Below are positions 1-9,657 of a stretch of DNA of 64,000 nucleotides, in pieces. The position numbers and the translations under genes were made by a program. The DNA is from Aromatoleum diolicum (lineage in GTDB: Bacteria > Pseudomonadota > Gammaproteobacteria > Burkholderiales > Rhodocyclaceae), in the NCBI RefSeq assembly GCF_012910955.1, contig NZ_WTVQ01000022.1:1-64000 (forward strand). The letters run 5' to 3'. A model generated the notes under the pieces. The model was given only the letters and a program-made list of their open reading frames with translations. It was not told the DNA's origin and made no database searches. Position 1 is the first letter of the stretch; every line of letters begins with the position of its first letter.

Positions 1-2380
1 CGCTGCCACCGGAGCCCAGGTTGCCCGCCGCATTCGTGTAGAGGTTGTCGGCCACACTCACGCTGGCGGTGCCGGAGAAGCCGTCGGTCGCCGTGAAGGT
101 GGCGGTAAAGACGAGCGGATTGGCGGTCGCCTGCAGGTTGGTGACAGTGCCGCCGACGGCGACGATGTCGCCCGCGGTGAAGCCGACCGGCGCTTCGCTG
201 AAGGTGAAGGTCACCTGCGAGCTGCTGTCGCCGTCATTAAGTTGCTCGTCTGCGATGTTGACCGTCAGCGCCGGGTTGGCGGTATCGACCGCCACCGTGT
301 CGCTGCCGCCCGAGCCGAGGTTACCCGCGGCATCGGTGTAGAGGTCGTTGGCCACGCTGACGCTGGCGGTGCCGGAGAAGCCGTCATCAGCGGTGAAGGT
401 GGCAGTAAAGACCAGCGGATCGGCCGTTGCCTGCAGGTTGGTGACGGTGCCGCCGACGGCGACGATGTCGCCCAGCTCGAAGCCGACCGGTGCTTCGCTG
501 AAGGTGAAGGTCACCTGCGAGCTGGTGTCGGTGTCGCTGAGGGCGGGATCGACGATGTTGACCGTCAGCGTCGGATTGCTGCGATCGACCGGCACCGTGT
601 CGCTGCCACCGGAGCCCAGGTTGCCCGCCGCATTCGTGTAGAGGTTGTCGGCCACACTCACGCTGGCGGTGCCGGAGAAGCCGTCGGTCGCCGTGAAGGT
701 GGCGGTGAAGACCAGCGGATCGGCGGTCGCCTGCAGGTTGGTGACGGTGCCGCCGACGGCGACGATGTCGCCCGCGGTGAAGCCGACCGGCGCTTCGCTG
801 AAGGTGAAAGTGACCTGTGAGCCGCTGTCGCCGTCGTTGAGTTGTTCGTCGACGATATTGACCGTCAGCGTCGGGGCGGCGGTATCCACCGGCACGGTGT
901 CGCTGCCGCCCGCGCCCGGATTGCCTGCGGCATCGGTGTAGAGGGCGTCGGCCACGCTGACGCTAGCGGTGCCGGCGAAGCCGTCGGCCGCGGTGAAGGT
1001 TGCCGTGAAGACCAGCGGATCGGCGGTCGCCTGCAGGTTGGTGACCGTGCCACCCACGGCGACGATGTCGTCCGCGGTGAAGCCGACCGGCGGCTCGCTG
1101 AAGGTGAAGGTCACCTGCGAGTTGGTGTCGGCGTCGTTGAGCGCAGCATCGACGATGTTGACCGTCAGCGTCGGGGCGGCGGTGTCGACCGGCACTGTGT
1201 CGCTGCCGCCGGTGCCGATGTTGCCATGGGCATCGGTGTACGTGCCGTCCGCCACGCTGACGCTGGCGGTGCCGGTGAAGCCGTCGGTGGCGGTGAAGGT
1301 CGCGGTATACACGAGCGGATCGGCGGTCGCCTGCAGATTGCTGACGGTGCCGCCGACGGCGGTGATGTCGTCCAGCGTGAAGCCGACCGGCGCTTCGCTG
1401 AAGGTGAAGGTGACCTGCGAGCTGCTGTCGGCGTCGTTGAGCTGCTCGTCGACGATATTGACCGGTAGCGTCGGGTTGGCGCGATCGATCGGCACCGTGT
1501 CGCTGTCGCCCGTGCCCAGATTACCTTGGGCATCGGTGTAGGTACCGTCCGCCACGCTCACGGTGCCCGTGCCGGTGAAGCCGTCGGTCGCCGTGAAGGT
1601 GCCCGTATAGACCCGCGGATCGTCGGTCGGCTGCAGGTTGGTCACTGTGCCACCATCCACCACGACGTCGTCCAGCGTGAAACCGACCGGAGCTTCGCTG
1701 AAGGTGAAGGTGACGGGCGAGCTATTCTCGCCGTCGTTCAGTTCTGCGATGACGATGTCGAGCGTCAGGTTCGGGTTGGCCGTATCGACCGGCACCGTGT
1801 CCACATCCCCCGTACCCGGATTGCCCTGGGCGTCCGTGTAGGTGCCATCCCCCACGCTCACAGTGCCCGTGCCGGTGAAGCCGTCGTTCGCGGTGAACGT
1901 TGCCGTATACACCAGCGGATCGGAGGTCGGCTGCAGGTTCGTCACCGTGCCGCCGGTCGCCACGACGTCGTCCAGCGTGAATCCGACCGGTGGTTCGGTG
2001 AAGGTGAAGGTCACGGGCGACGTGTTTGTGGCGTCATTCAGCTGGCCGATGACGATGTCGAGAGCCAGCGCCGGATTGCTGCGATCGACTGGCACCGTGT
2101 CGCTGCCCCCGGCGCCCACATTGCCTTGCGCATTGGTGTACGCACCGTTGGCTACGCTCACACTGCCCGTGCCCGCAAACCCGTCGGTTGCGGTGAAAGT
2201 CGCGGTATAGATGAGCGGGTTGTCGGTCGCCTGAAGGTTGGTTACCGTCCCGCCGGTTGCAACAATGTCGCTCAGTGCGAAACCGACCGGTGCTTCGCTG
2301 AAGCTGAAGGTAACCTGCGAGCTGCTGTCGCCGTCGTTCAGTTGCGCGTCGACGATATCGATCGCGAGCGTGAGGGCGGG
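1..2380 (-). repeat. Tandem 300-bp coding repeats of the adhesin
   Basis: The sequence repeats with an exact period of 300 nt, so equivalent positions recur at 1, 301, 601, 901, 1201, 1501, 1801 and 2101. Each unit encodes one 100-residue Ig-like domain. Units differ mostly at synonymous or conservative sites. Bases 1-60 and 601-660 are identical, and 1-240 versus 601-840 differ at only about 10 positions, which points to recent unequal recombination or gene conversion between units. Confidence 0.9.
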
Positions 2381-2860
2381 CGCCTCCTCAATGATCGGCG
2401 CCGGTTCCTCGAGCGGCAGCACGCTTGTGCTTTCCTGCCCAAATTGGAACTCGAGCGGTTCCACGCTTTCACTGATCCGCAGCAGGCGCACGAAGCTGCT
2501 GCCTTCGCCGCCACCACCGCCGGCCAGACCGGCTGCGGGCGCTTCGAGGTCATCGAGGTTTTCGCCCTGTTCGAGGGCGCGGATCACCTGATCCACCGTG
2601 CCTTGCGTGACCTGCGCATCGTCGCGCGTCGGGCGCGTCGCCTCGGAGACTTCGGATGTCAGCTTGACCGTCTGGTTTTCCGAAATCGCCAGCGATTCGC
2701 CTTCGGACATCGCCAATTCCACCCGACCTCCTGCCGACGTGACGACAACTTCGCCTTCGTACAGGGTGTCACCCGCGTGCAGCGGGCGGAGCTTGCCTTC
2801 CGCATTGCGTGCAAATGCTTCGCCTCTCACTGCAACAACAACTGCGATCGCTTCAGCCAT
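1..2860 (-). CDS. Giant LapA-type repeat adhesin, N-terminal part (partial at window edge)
   Basis: The gene starts at ATG 2858-2860 behind an AAAGGAG ribosome site and runs off the left edge of the window, so 953 residues are visible. Residues 1-130 resemble the N-terminal retention module of large type-I-secreted adhesins, which plugs the outer-membrane secretion pore. PAAG at residues 108-111, followed by a glycine-rich linker, matches the di-alanine site cut by the periplasmic LapG protease in LapA-like proteins. From about residue 161 there are eight tandem Ig-like repeats of exactly 100 residues (core VTFTFSEAPVGF, TVTNLQ, GTASVSVAD). The C-terminal RTX secretion signal would lie outside the window. 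Cell-surface attachment controlled by c-di-GMP is the family role; no LapG or LapD gene is visible here. Confidence 0.85.
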   Translation of the reverse strand, partial: MAEAIAVVVAVRGEAFARNAEGKLRPLHAGDTLYEGEVVVTSAGGRVELAMSEGESLAISENQTVKLTSEVSEATRPTRDDAQVTQGTVDQVIRALEQGENLDDLEAPAAGLAGGGGGEGSSFVRLLRISESVEPLEFQFGQESTSVLPLEEPAPIIEEAPALTLAIDIVDAQLNDGDSSSQVTFSFSEAPVGFALSDIVATGGTVTNLQATDNPLIYTATFTATDGFAGTGSVSVANGAYTNAQGNVGAGGSDTVPVDRSNPALALDIVIGQLNDATNTSPVTFTFTEPPVGFTLDDVVATGGTVTNLQPTSDPLVYTATFTANDGFTGTGTVSVGDGTYTDAQGNPGTGDVDTVPVDTANPNLTLDIVIAELNDGENSSPVTFTFSEAPVGFTLDDVVVDGGTVTNLQPTDDPRVYTGTFTATDGFTGTGTVSVADGTYTDAQGNLGTGDSDTVPIDRANPTLPVNIVDEQLNDADSSSQVTFTFSEAPVGFTLDDITAVGGTVSNLQATADPLVYTATFTATDGFTGTASVSVADGTYTDAHGNIGTGGSDTVPVDTAAPTLTVNIVDAALNDADTNSQVTFTFSEPPVGFTADDIVAVGGTVTNLQATADPLVFTATFTAADGFAGTASVSVADALYTDAAGNPGAGGSDTVPVDTAAPTLTVNIVDEQLNDGDSGSQVTFTFSEAPVGFTAGDIVAVGGTVTNLQATADPLVFTATFTATDGFSGTASVSVADNLYTNAAGNLGSGGSDTVPVDRSNPTLTVNIVDPALSDTDTSSQVTFTFSEAPVGFELGDIVAVGGTVTNLQATADPLVFTATFTADDGFSGTASVSVANDLYTDAAGNLGSGGSDTVAVDTANPALTVNIADEQLNDGDSSSQVTFTFSEAPVGFTAGDIVAVGGTVTNLQATANPLVFTATFTATDGFSGTASVSVADNLYTNAAGNLGSGGS

Positions 2861-3118
2861 TTTGCCTACTCCTTTAATCGTCGGGCGGGGCTGCTAGGCG
2901 GCCACGCGAAAATCCTGTTTCACTCGGTTACAGAATATGGCCAGGCTTGTGGCAAAGACATTGTCCAAAGGTACAGTCGGGAGGCACGAAGCGTGACCGG
3001 GATCACGAACGCTGCGAAGCCGTCCCGGAGCTGGGGGATAAGCAGACTCGGCGGTGCTGTCGGAAAACGCCTATCATCGCGGGCAGCCCGATCACCCTTC
3101 GTTCGCCCGCGCTCACCG
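2861..3118. other. Divergent intergenic region between the adhesin gene and rlhA
   Basis: These 258 bp separate the adhesin start from the rlhA start. Apart from the adhesin ribosome site next to 2860, I see no convincing promoter, hairpin or RNA gene. A reading frame open on the plus strand across this region is a by-product of the repeat composition. Confidence 0.5.
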
Positions 3119-5026
3119 ATGTCCCACGCTTCCGCCCTCGAACTCCTCGCGCCCGCGCGCAGCCTCGATTTCGGCATCGCCGCGATCGACCACGGCGCCG
3201 ACGCCGTGTATATCGGTGGCCCCACGTTCGGTGCGCGGGCGGCGGCGGGCAATTCCATCGAGGACGTCGCGGCGCTGGCTCGCTATGCGCACCGCTTTTC
3301 GGCACGGGTGCTGCTGGCCCTCAACACCATCCTGCGCGACGATGAACTGGAGGGCGCGCGGCGGCTGGTGTGGCAGGCGTACGAGGCCGGCGTCGATGCG
3401 CTGATCGTGCAGGACATGGGATTGCTCGAACTGGACTTGCCGCCGATCCAGCTGCATGCGAGCACCCAGTGCGACATCCGCACGCCGCAGAAGGCGCGTT
3501 TTCTGCAGGACGTCGGTTTCTCGCAGATCGTGCTGGCGCGCGAGTTGAACGTAGCGCAGATTCGCGCGATTGCCGATGTGACCGACCGCGAGCGTTGTGC
3601 GCTCGAGTTCTTCGTCCATGGTGCGCTGTGCGTCAGCTATTCGGGCCAATGCACGATTAGCCATGCCTTTACCGGGCGCAGTGCCAACCGCGGCGAATGT
3701 GCGCAGCTGTGCCGGCTGCCGTGGTCGCTGAAGGATGCCGACGGCACGCCGGTGGCCGACCGTCGCCATCTCCTGTCACTGAAGGACAATGACCAGACCG
3801 GCAATCTCGCAACACTGATCGATGCGGGCGTCCGCTCGTTCAAGATCGAAGGGCGGCTCAAGGATCTGCCCTACGTGAAGAACGTGACCGCGCACTATCG
3901 CAACGAGCTCGACCGCATCCTCGACGCGCGGCCCGAGCTGCGGCGCGGCGCCGCGGGGCGGTCGAGCTTCAGCTTCACCCCGCGCCCGGACAAGACGTTC
4001 AACCGCGGCAGCACCGACTACTTCGTGAATGAGCGCCAGGGGGACATCGGCGCCTTCGAGTCGCCCAAGTTCGTCGGCACGCCGATTGGCCGGGTTGCGC
4101 GTGTGCAGGGCAGGTCATTCGCGGTCGAGGCCACCGAGGCGCTCGCGAATGGCGACGGCCTCGCATGGTTCGATGCCGCCGGCGTGCTGCAGGGGGCGCG
4201 GGTCAGCCGTGTCGACGGCGCCACCGTGCACCTTGTGGAGGCGCCGACCGGCCTCGTCGCCGGCGCGACGCTGTACCGTAATCTCGATCACGTCTTCGAG
4301 AAACAGCTCGCCGGGAAATCGGCCGAACGCCGCGTGCCCGTGCGCATGCGCCTCTTCGATACGCCGGATGGCCTCGCCCTCGCGGTCACCGACGAGCGCG
4401 GCGTGTCGGCTCGCGCGGAAATCGTCTGCGACAAGGCGGAAGCGCGCGACGCGGTGCGTGCCGCGGCGACGCTGCGCGAGAGCCTGTGCAAGCTCGGCAG
4501 CACGATGTTCGTCGCGGCACCCGACGATGTCGCGCTCGACACCGCTGCACCGTGGTTCGTGCCGCTCGCCCAGATCAACGCCCTGCGCCGCGCGGCCGTC
4601 GATGCCTTGCTGCAGGCGCGTGCCGCCGCGTGGCAACGGCCGGCGCGTGCGGCTGCGGTCGAGCCGCCGGCGCGCTACCCGGACACTTCGCTGAACTATC
4701 TGGGCAACGTCTTCAACGCCCGGGCGCGCGAGTTCTACCGCCGGCACGGCGTCGAACTGATCGCCGACGCCTTCGAGGCGAACCACGAGGACGGGCCGGT
4801 CTCGTTGATGATCACCAAGCACTGCCTGCGTTACAGCTTCAATCTGTGCCCCAGGCAGGTGAAGGGCATCCGGCCGGAGCCGATGACGCTGTGGCAGGAT
4901 CGCGGCGAAGGTCACGACGCGGTGCGCGAGCCGCTGCTGCTGCGCTTTGACTGCAAGAAGTGCGAGATGCACGTCATCGGCCGGCGCGTGAGCGGCAAGG
5001 CGGGGAAAAGGCGGCCCGCCGGCTGA
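3119..5026 (+). CDS. rlhA: 23S rRNA 5-hydroxycytidine synthase RlhA (U32 peptidase family)
   Basis: The product is 635 residues, close to the roughly 650 of E. coli RlhA (YdcP), which makes 5-hydroxycytidine 2501 in 23S rRNA. It opens with the family signature ELLAPARS, has the U32 core (GADAVYIGG, HASTQCDI, FVHGALCVSYSGQC) and the Cys-rich RGECAQLCRLPW segment, and ends with a DUF3656-type region carrying FDCKKCEMHV. These cysteines fit an iron-sulfur protein. The ATG at 3119 was chosen because the homologous N-terminus begins there; the same frame stays open far upstream across DNA antisense to the adhesin, but that stretch is not protein-like. The gene converges on the glycosidase gene with a 14-bp gap. 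Separation from the paralogous U32 proteins TrhP and UbiU rests on length and the C-terminal domain. Confidence 0.85.
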   Translation: MSHASALELLAPARSLDFGIAAIDHGADAVYIGGPTFGARAAAGNSIEDVAALARYAHRFSARVLLALNTILRDDELEGARRLVWQAYEAGVDALIVQDMGLLELDLPPIQLHASTQCDIRTPQKARFLQDVGFSQIVLARELNVAQIRAIADVTDRERCALEFFVHGALCVSYSGQCTISHAFTGRSANRGECAQLCRLPWSLKDADGTPVADRRHLLSLKDNDQTGNLATLIDAGVRSFKIEGRLKDLPYVKNVTAHYRNELDRILDARPELRRGAAGRSSFSFTPRPDKTFNRGSTDYFVNERQGDIGAFESPKFVGTPIGRVARVQGRSFAVEATEALANGDGLAWFDAAGVLQGARVSRVDGATVHLVEAPTGLVAGATLYRNLDHVFEKQLAGKSAERRVPVRMRLFDTPDGLALAVTDERGVSARAEIVCDKAEARDAVRAAATLRESLCKLGSTMFVAAPDDVALDTAAPWFVPLAQINALRRAAVDALLQARAAAWQRPARAAAVEPPARYPDTSLNYLGNVFNARAREFYRRHGVELIADAFEANHEDGPVSLMITKHCLRYSFNLCPRQVKGIRPEPMTLWQDRGEGHDAVREPLLLRFDCKKCEMHVIGRRVSGKAGKRRPAG

Positions 5027-5040
5027 GGGGAGGCGGCCCT

Positions 5041-6267
5041 TCAGCGCACCAGGAAGGGCAGGTTGGCGGTCGCGGCCTTGCCCTTACGGTCGTGGATCGT
5101 GATGAACAGGCGATAGGCGCCCGGCTGCTGCGGGGCGATGAAACGCACGCTGGCCGCGTCGGCGTGCCGGATAGGTACCGCAATCCGCGCGGGAGGCGTT
5201 TCGACGCCGCTGCCTCCACGCAGATCTGTCGCTTCGGCCAGCACTTTCCACTCGGTGCGCAGGGCCGAGCCGTCGAATGCCGCGGCGTCGACGCCGGCCG
5301 AGATCTCCTGGCCCGGCGCGAATTCGTCCGCAGCGATGCCGATGCCGCGGATCAGCGGCGCCGGTTCGGTGACGGGCTTGCCCCACGCCGTGCTGAGCGC
5401 GTCGCTCATCGCCGTGAGGCTGCCATCGGCCAGCAGCAGGCCATGCCAGGTTTCGGTCTGTTCCTGCTTCCAGCCCCACAGGAAGGGAAACGCCCCGACG
5501 ATCTGTGGCTGGCTGCGCAGGAAGGGGAACACGTCGCGGAAGAACGCGGCCTTCTCGCTGCTGGTCGGCTCCACCGGCGCCCCCCAGGGTTTGCGCCCGG
5601 ACTGCCACTGGCCGAGCGGGCCGAGTTCGCCGATGACGACCGGTTTGGTGATGCCGGCACTGCGCAGGCGCTGCGGTAGGGTGAAAGCCGCACCCGCATA
5701 GGCGTTGATGCCCAGCAGATCGATGTTGGCACAGCACTTGGCGAGCAGCGCGAGTCGTTCCACGCCGCCATCGACGACGACCATCAGGGTCGGGTGTGCC
5801 GGGTCGATGGCCTTGATCATGCCCGCGAGCCGGTTCACCTCGCGCCACGCAGGCAAGGGATCGTCTGCGCCCGCTTCGACCTCGTTGCCCACCCCCCATG
5901 CGAGCAGCGCCGGGTGCTTGTGGTGGCGCAGGACGAAACGTCGGATGGCCTCCTCCTGCGTGCCCAGTGCGTCGGCATCGCTCGGCTGGATTCCGTGGCG
6001 CGGATAGCCGACCGACAGGCCCATGACCACTCGCAGGCCAAGGCGTTGCGCCTCGTCGAGTACCCAGACGTCGGACTCGCCATAGACGCGTACGACCCCG
6101 GCGCCGGCCGCTGCGAGTTTCTCCAGTGCCGACCGATCGCCTGCGAACGCGGCGCCCTGCCATTGTGCGTCGGCGGCCGTGGCGCTCACAGGGGCGGCGG
6201 CCAGCAACAACAGCGCTGTCAGGCGCGTCAGCAACCGGGCAAATGTTTCGCGGGCCTTCAAGCGCAT
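5041..6267 (-). CDS. Secreted TIM-barrel glycoside hydrolase-like protein
   Basis: The 408-residue product starts with a signal peptide (hydrophobic LTALLLLAAA, probable cleavage after about residue 32). Residues 35-300 look like a GH2/GH5-type TIM barrel. GNEVE follows a tryptophan (WGVGNEVE) and fits the acid/base Glu at the end of strand 4. IGELGP fits the nucleophile Glu at the end of strand 7. The last 100 residues look like a beta-sandwich module. Activity on a beta-glucan or similar polymer in the periplasm or outside the cell is inferred from the fold; I cannot name a substrate. It stands alone between rlhA (convergent) and kup. Confidence 0.65.
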   Translation of the reverse strand: MRLKARETFARLLTRLTALLLLAAAPVSATAADAQWQGAAFAGDRSALEKLAAAGAGVVRVYGESDVWVLDEAQRLGLRVVMGLSVGYPRHGIQPSDADALGTQEEAIRRFVLRHHKHPALLAWGVGNEVEAGADDPLPAWREVNRLAGMIKAIDPAHPTLMVVVDGGVERLALLAKCCANIDLLGINAYAGAAFTLPQRLRSAGITKPVVIGELGPLGQWQSGRKPWGAPVEPTSSEKAAFFRDVFPFLRSQPQIVGAFPFLWGWKQEQTETWHGLLLADGSLTAMSDALSTAWGKPVTEPAPLIRGIGIAADEFAPGQEISAGVDAAAFDGSALRTEWKVLAEATDLRGGSGVETPPARIAVPIRHADAASVRFIAPQQPGAYRLFITIHDRKGKAATANLPFLVR

Positions 6268-6378
6268 CGCATTTTCCGGATGCGGGCGGTGGTGGTGGGG
6301 GTAATCCGGATGTCCATCAGGTATCTCCCGTCCCGAGGGTGATCGCTTGCCGTCAACGCCCGACCGAGGCGTGTGGTG

Positions 6379-8292
6379 CTACAACTCGACCTGGGTGCCC
6401 AGTTCCACCACCCGGTTGGGCGGGAGATGGAAATAGTCGGCGGCGCTGCCGGCGTTGCGGAACATCACGATGAAAAGTTTTTCGCGCCAGCGCGCCATGC
6501 CCGAACCGATGCGGTGGACGAGCGTCTCGCGCCCGAGGAAGAACGACGTGGTCATCATGTCGAAGGGCATTCCGCGATCGTCGCAAAGCGCGAGCGCGGC
6601 CGGAATGTCCGGATCGTCCATGAAGCCGTAGAGCAGCTTGACGCGGAAGAAACCGTAGTCGAGTTCCTCGATCTGCACGCGGTCTTGCTCCGGTACCCGT
6701 GAAACGTCGGCGGTTTCGACTGTCAGCAGCACCACGCGTTCATGCAGCACCTTGTTGTGCAGGATGTTGTGCAGCAGGGCACGCGGCACGCCGTCGAGCC
6801 AGGTCGTCAGGAACACCGCCGTGCCCTCGACGCGCGGCGGCGGACTGGTGAACATCGACTTGATGAACAGGTCGAGCGGGATGGTGTCGCTGCGAATACG
6901 GGTGTTGAGCAGCGTGCGGCCGCGCTTCCAGGTCATCAGCATCGAGAAGATCAGCGCGCCGATGAGCAGCGGAAACCAGCCGCCGGCGAGGATCTTCACC
7001 GTCGTCGCGGAGAAGAATGCGATATCGACGGTGAGGAATACGCCGAGGAACAGTGCCGCCTGCAACTTGCCCCAACCCCACAGCCCGCGCACCACGACAA
7101 ACGCCAGCACGGTGTCGATCATCATCGTCATTGTCACGGCGAGCCCGTAGGCCGACGCCAGCGCGCTCGACGAGCGGAAACCCACCACCAGCGCGATCAC
7201 CGCGCCGAGCAGCATCCAGTTGATGCCCGGCACGTAGATCTGTCCCATCTCGCGCTCCGACGTGAAGATCGTCAGCATCCGCGGGGCGTAGCCCAGTTGC
7301 ATCGCCTGGCGTGTCAGCGAGAACGCGCCGGAAATCACCGCCTGGCTGGCGATGATGGTCGCCAGCGTCGCCATTCCCACCATCGGGTACACCAGTGCGT
7401 CGGGCACCAGCAGGTAGAACGGGTTGCGCACGTTGTCGGGGTGGTCGAGGATCAGCGCACCCTGGCCGAGGTAATTCAGATACAGCGCCGGGAAGACCAC
7501 CGTGAACCACGCCAGCTTGATCGGCCGCCGGCCGAAGTGCCCCATGTCGGCGTATAGCGCCTCGCCGCCGGTAATCGCCAGCACCACCGCCCCCAGCCCG
7601 AGCCAGCCGAGCAGTGGGTTGTCGGCGAGAAAACTAAGTGCCCAGCGTGGATCGACTGCGCCGAGAATCTCCGGGTGGAGCGCGATGCCCATCCCGCCCA
7701 GCACCGCCAGCACCAGGAACCAGCACACCATCACCGGTCCGAAGATCGCCCCGACGCGATGGGTGCCGCTGCGCTGCATCACGAACAGGCCAACCAGCAC
7801 CGCCAGCGCAATCGGCAGCACAAATGGCCGGAAGGCCGGCGTCGCCACCTCCAGGCCCTCCACGGCCGACAGCACCGAGATCGCCGGCGTGATCATGCCG
7901 TCGCCGTAGAACAGCGCGGCACCGAAGACTCCCAGTGCCGACAGCCACCAGGCCTTGCGGCCCGCCGGTACGACGCGGAGCGCGAGCGAAGTCAGCGCCA
8001 TGATGCCGCCTTCGCCGCGGTTGTCGGCGCGGGTGATGAAGATCACGTACTTCACCGACACCACCAGCATCAATGCCCAGAACACCAGAGACAGTATGCC
8101 GTACACGTTTTCCGGCGTGACCGGTATCGCGTGCGGGCCGTTGAACACTTCCTTCAGCGTATACAGCGGGCTGGTGCCGATGTCGCCGTACACGACACCG
8201 ATCGCCGCGACGGCCATGCCGGCGAGGCTGGCGTGCGGTGCATGGGATGCGCCGGTTTCCGGCGAGGCGTCTACACGGTCAGTGGTTTGCAC
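6379..8292 (-). CDS. kup: Low-affinity potassium transporter Kup
   Basis: The product is 637 residues, the usual size for KUP/HAK/KT proton-coupled potassium importers of the inner membrane. Hallmarks are GVVYGDIGTSPLYTLKEVF near residue 35, GEGGIMAL, YGDGMITPAISVLSA, and about 12 hydrophobic segments followed by a soluble C-terminal domain of about 150 residues. The start is a GTG at 8290-8292 with GGAG just upstream. No partner genes are adjacent. Family assignment is firm. Confidence 0.93.
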   Translation of the reverse strand: MQTTDRVDASPETGASHAPHASLAGMAVAAIGVVYGDIGTSPLYTLKEVFNGPHAIPVTPENVYGILSLVFWALMLVVSVKYVIFITRADNRGEGGIMALTSLALRVVPAGRKAWWLSALGVFGAALFYGDGMITPAISVLSAVEGLEVATPAFRPFVLPIALAVLVGLFVMQRSGTHRVGAIFGPVMVCWFLVLAVLGGMGIALHPEILGAVDPRWALSFLADNPLLGWLGLGAVVLAITGGEALYADMGHFGRRPIKLAWFTVVFPALYLNYLGQGALILDHPDNVRNPFYLLVPDALVYPMVGMATLATIIASQAVISGAFSLTRQAMQLGYAPRMLTIFTSEREMGQIYVPGINWMLLGAVIALVVGFRSSSALASAYGLAVTMTMMIDTVLAFVVVRGLWGWGKLQAALFLGVFLTVDIAFFSATTVKILAGGWFPLLIGALIFSMLMTWKRGRTLLNTRIRSDTIPLDLFIKSMFTSPPPRVEGTAVFLTTWLDGVPRALLHNILHNKVLHERVVLLTVETADVSRVPEQDRVQIEELDYGFFRVKLLYGFMDDPDIPAALALCDDRGMPFDMMTTSFFLGRETLVHRIGSGMARWREKLFIVMFRNAGSAADYFHLPPNRVVELGTQVEL

Positions 8293-8420
8293 GATTGCTC
8301 CGTGACGGCCGGCGCGAAATCGCGCGGGGCGCCTAGCTTACCGCACTGCAGCACGCGTCGATGATGAAAAATTCACGCTTTTAGGGCCTGTCAGGCTGCC
8401 GCCCCGCTATTACTTCCGTA

Positions 8421-9548
8421 TTAGGTCGTGCCTTCGTCGGTCATTTCCGCAGATGGACGATAGTCGATCCCCAGTGCCGCAGCGACGCCCGGGTGGGTGA
8501 TGTGGCCGGCGTAGGTGTTGAGCCCTTGCCGCAGATGCGGATCGTCGCGCATCGCCTGGCGCCACCCCTTGTTCGCGAGCGCCAGCAGATAGGGCAGGGT
8601 GGCCGCATTGAGGGCATAGGTCGACGTCCGGGCGACCGCCCCCGGCATGTTTGCGACGCAGTAATGCACGACATCATCGACGATGTAGGTCGGGTTCGCG
8701 TGCGTCGTCGGATGCGAAGTCTCGAAACAACCACCCTGATCGATCGCGACGTCTACGACCACGGCGCCGGCGAGCATGCGGCGGACCATCTCGCGGCTGA
8801 CCAGCTTCGGCGCGGCCGCGCCGGGGACGAGGACGCCCCCGATCACCAGATCGGCGCCGAGCACCGCGGCCTCGATGGATTCCGCGCTCGAGTGCAGGGT
8901 GTGCAGCGGCGGGCCGAAGCGCTCGCTGAGGCGGCGCAATGCGGCGACCGAGCGATCGAGCACGGTGACCGTCGCGCCCATGCCCAGAGCGATCATTGCC
9001 GCATTGCTGCCGACCACCCCGGCGCCAAGGATCGTGACCCGCGCCGACTCCACGCCGGGCACGCCGCCGAGCAGCACGCCGCGGCCGCCGGCTCCCTTTT
9101 CGAGACAGCGTGCGCCGGCCTGCACGCTCATGCGCCCGGCAACCTCCGACATCGGCGCGAGCAGCGGCAGTCCGCCATCGGTGCCGGTCACCGTCTCGTA
9201 GGCGATCGCGGTGACGCCCGAGGCGAGCAGGTCGCGCGCCTGGTCGGGGTCGGGAGCAAGGTGCAGATAGGTGAACAGGACCTGGTCATCACGCAGACGC
9301 GCGCGTTCGACTGCCTGCGGCTCCTTGACCTTGACGATCAGTTCGGCGGCGGCGAATACCGCGTCCGCATCATCGGCGATCCGCGCGCCGGCCCGACGGT
9401 AGTCGTCGTCGCTGGCGCCGATGCCGAGCCCCGCACCCTGCTCGACGAGGACCTCGTGACCGTTGGCGACGACCTCGCGCACGCTCGCAGGCGTCAGGCC
9501 GACGCGGTATTCGTTGTTCTTGATTTCCCTGGGTACGCCGATACGCAT
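8421..9548 (-). CDS. ald: Alanine dehydrogenase
   Basis: This 375-residue enzyme interconverts L-alanine and pyruvate plus ammonia with NAD. It begins with the family signature GVPREIKNNE, has the pyruvate/substrate region KVKEPQ and TYLHLA, the Rossmann glycine motif GAGVVGSNAA, and the conserved DVAIDQGGC and HYCVANMPGAV segments near the C-terminus. ATG 9546-9548 was chosen over an in-frame start 48 bp upstream because GGGAG precedes it and the family N-terminus starts here. It is divergent from the binding-protein-like gene at 9658, with about 110 bp between them. Confidence 0.93.
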   Translation of the reverse strand: MRIGVPREIKNNEYRVGLTPASVREVVANGHEVLVEQGAGLGIGASDDDYRRAGARIADDADAVFAAAELIVKVKEPQAVERARLRDDQVLFTYLHLAPDPDQARDLLASGVTAIAYETVTGTDGGLPLLAPMSEVAGRMSVQAGARCLEKGAGGRGVLLGGVPGVESARVTILGAGVVGSNAAMIALGMGATVTVLDRSVAALRRLSERFGPPLHTLHSSAESIEAAVLGADLVIGGVLVPGAAAPKLVSREMVRRMLAGAVVVDVAIDQGGCFETSHPTTHANPTYIVDDVVHYCVANMPGAVARTSTYALNAATLPYLLALANKGWRQAMRDDPHLRQGLNTYAGHITHPGVAAALGIDYRPSAEMTDEGTT

Positions 9549-9657
9549 GATGAACTCCCGTGAAGGTTTCCCGATCGTTCCCCCCACCCTCAGCATAGCG
9601 TCGCCGCGGCCGGCCGTGGCCTACAATCGGGATCCTCCCCAAGGTTCCCGACGAGTC

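Noticed and set aside
242-2600. Several long open frames on the plus strand across the first 2.6 kb
   Set aside because: They are antisense to the adhesin and repeat with its 300-bp period. The minus-strand frame has a ribosome site, a family-specific N-terminus and Ig-like repeats, so the plus-strand frames are by-products.
2950-2964. TGGCAAAGACATTGT as a sigma-54 promoter for rlhA
   Set aside because: The spacing is right, but the essential GC of the -12 element is GT and the conserved CACG is missing.
1526-3118. A 531-codon in-frame extension upstream of rlhA
   Set aside because: It is antisense to the adhesin and crosses the intergenic region. The predicted sequence is not protein-like, and RlhA homologues start at the ATG at 3119.
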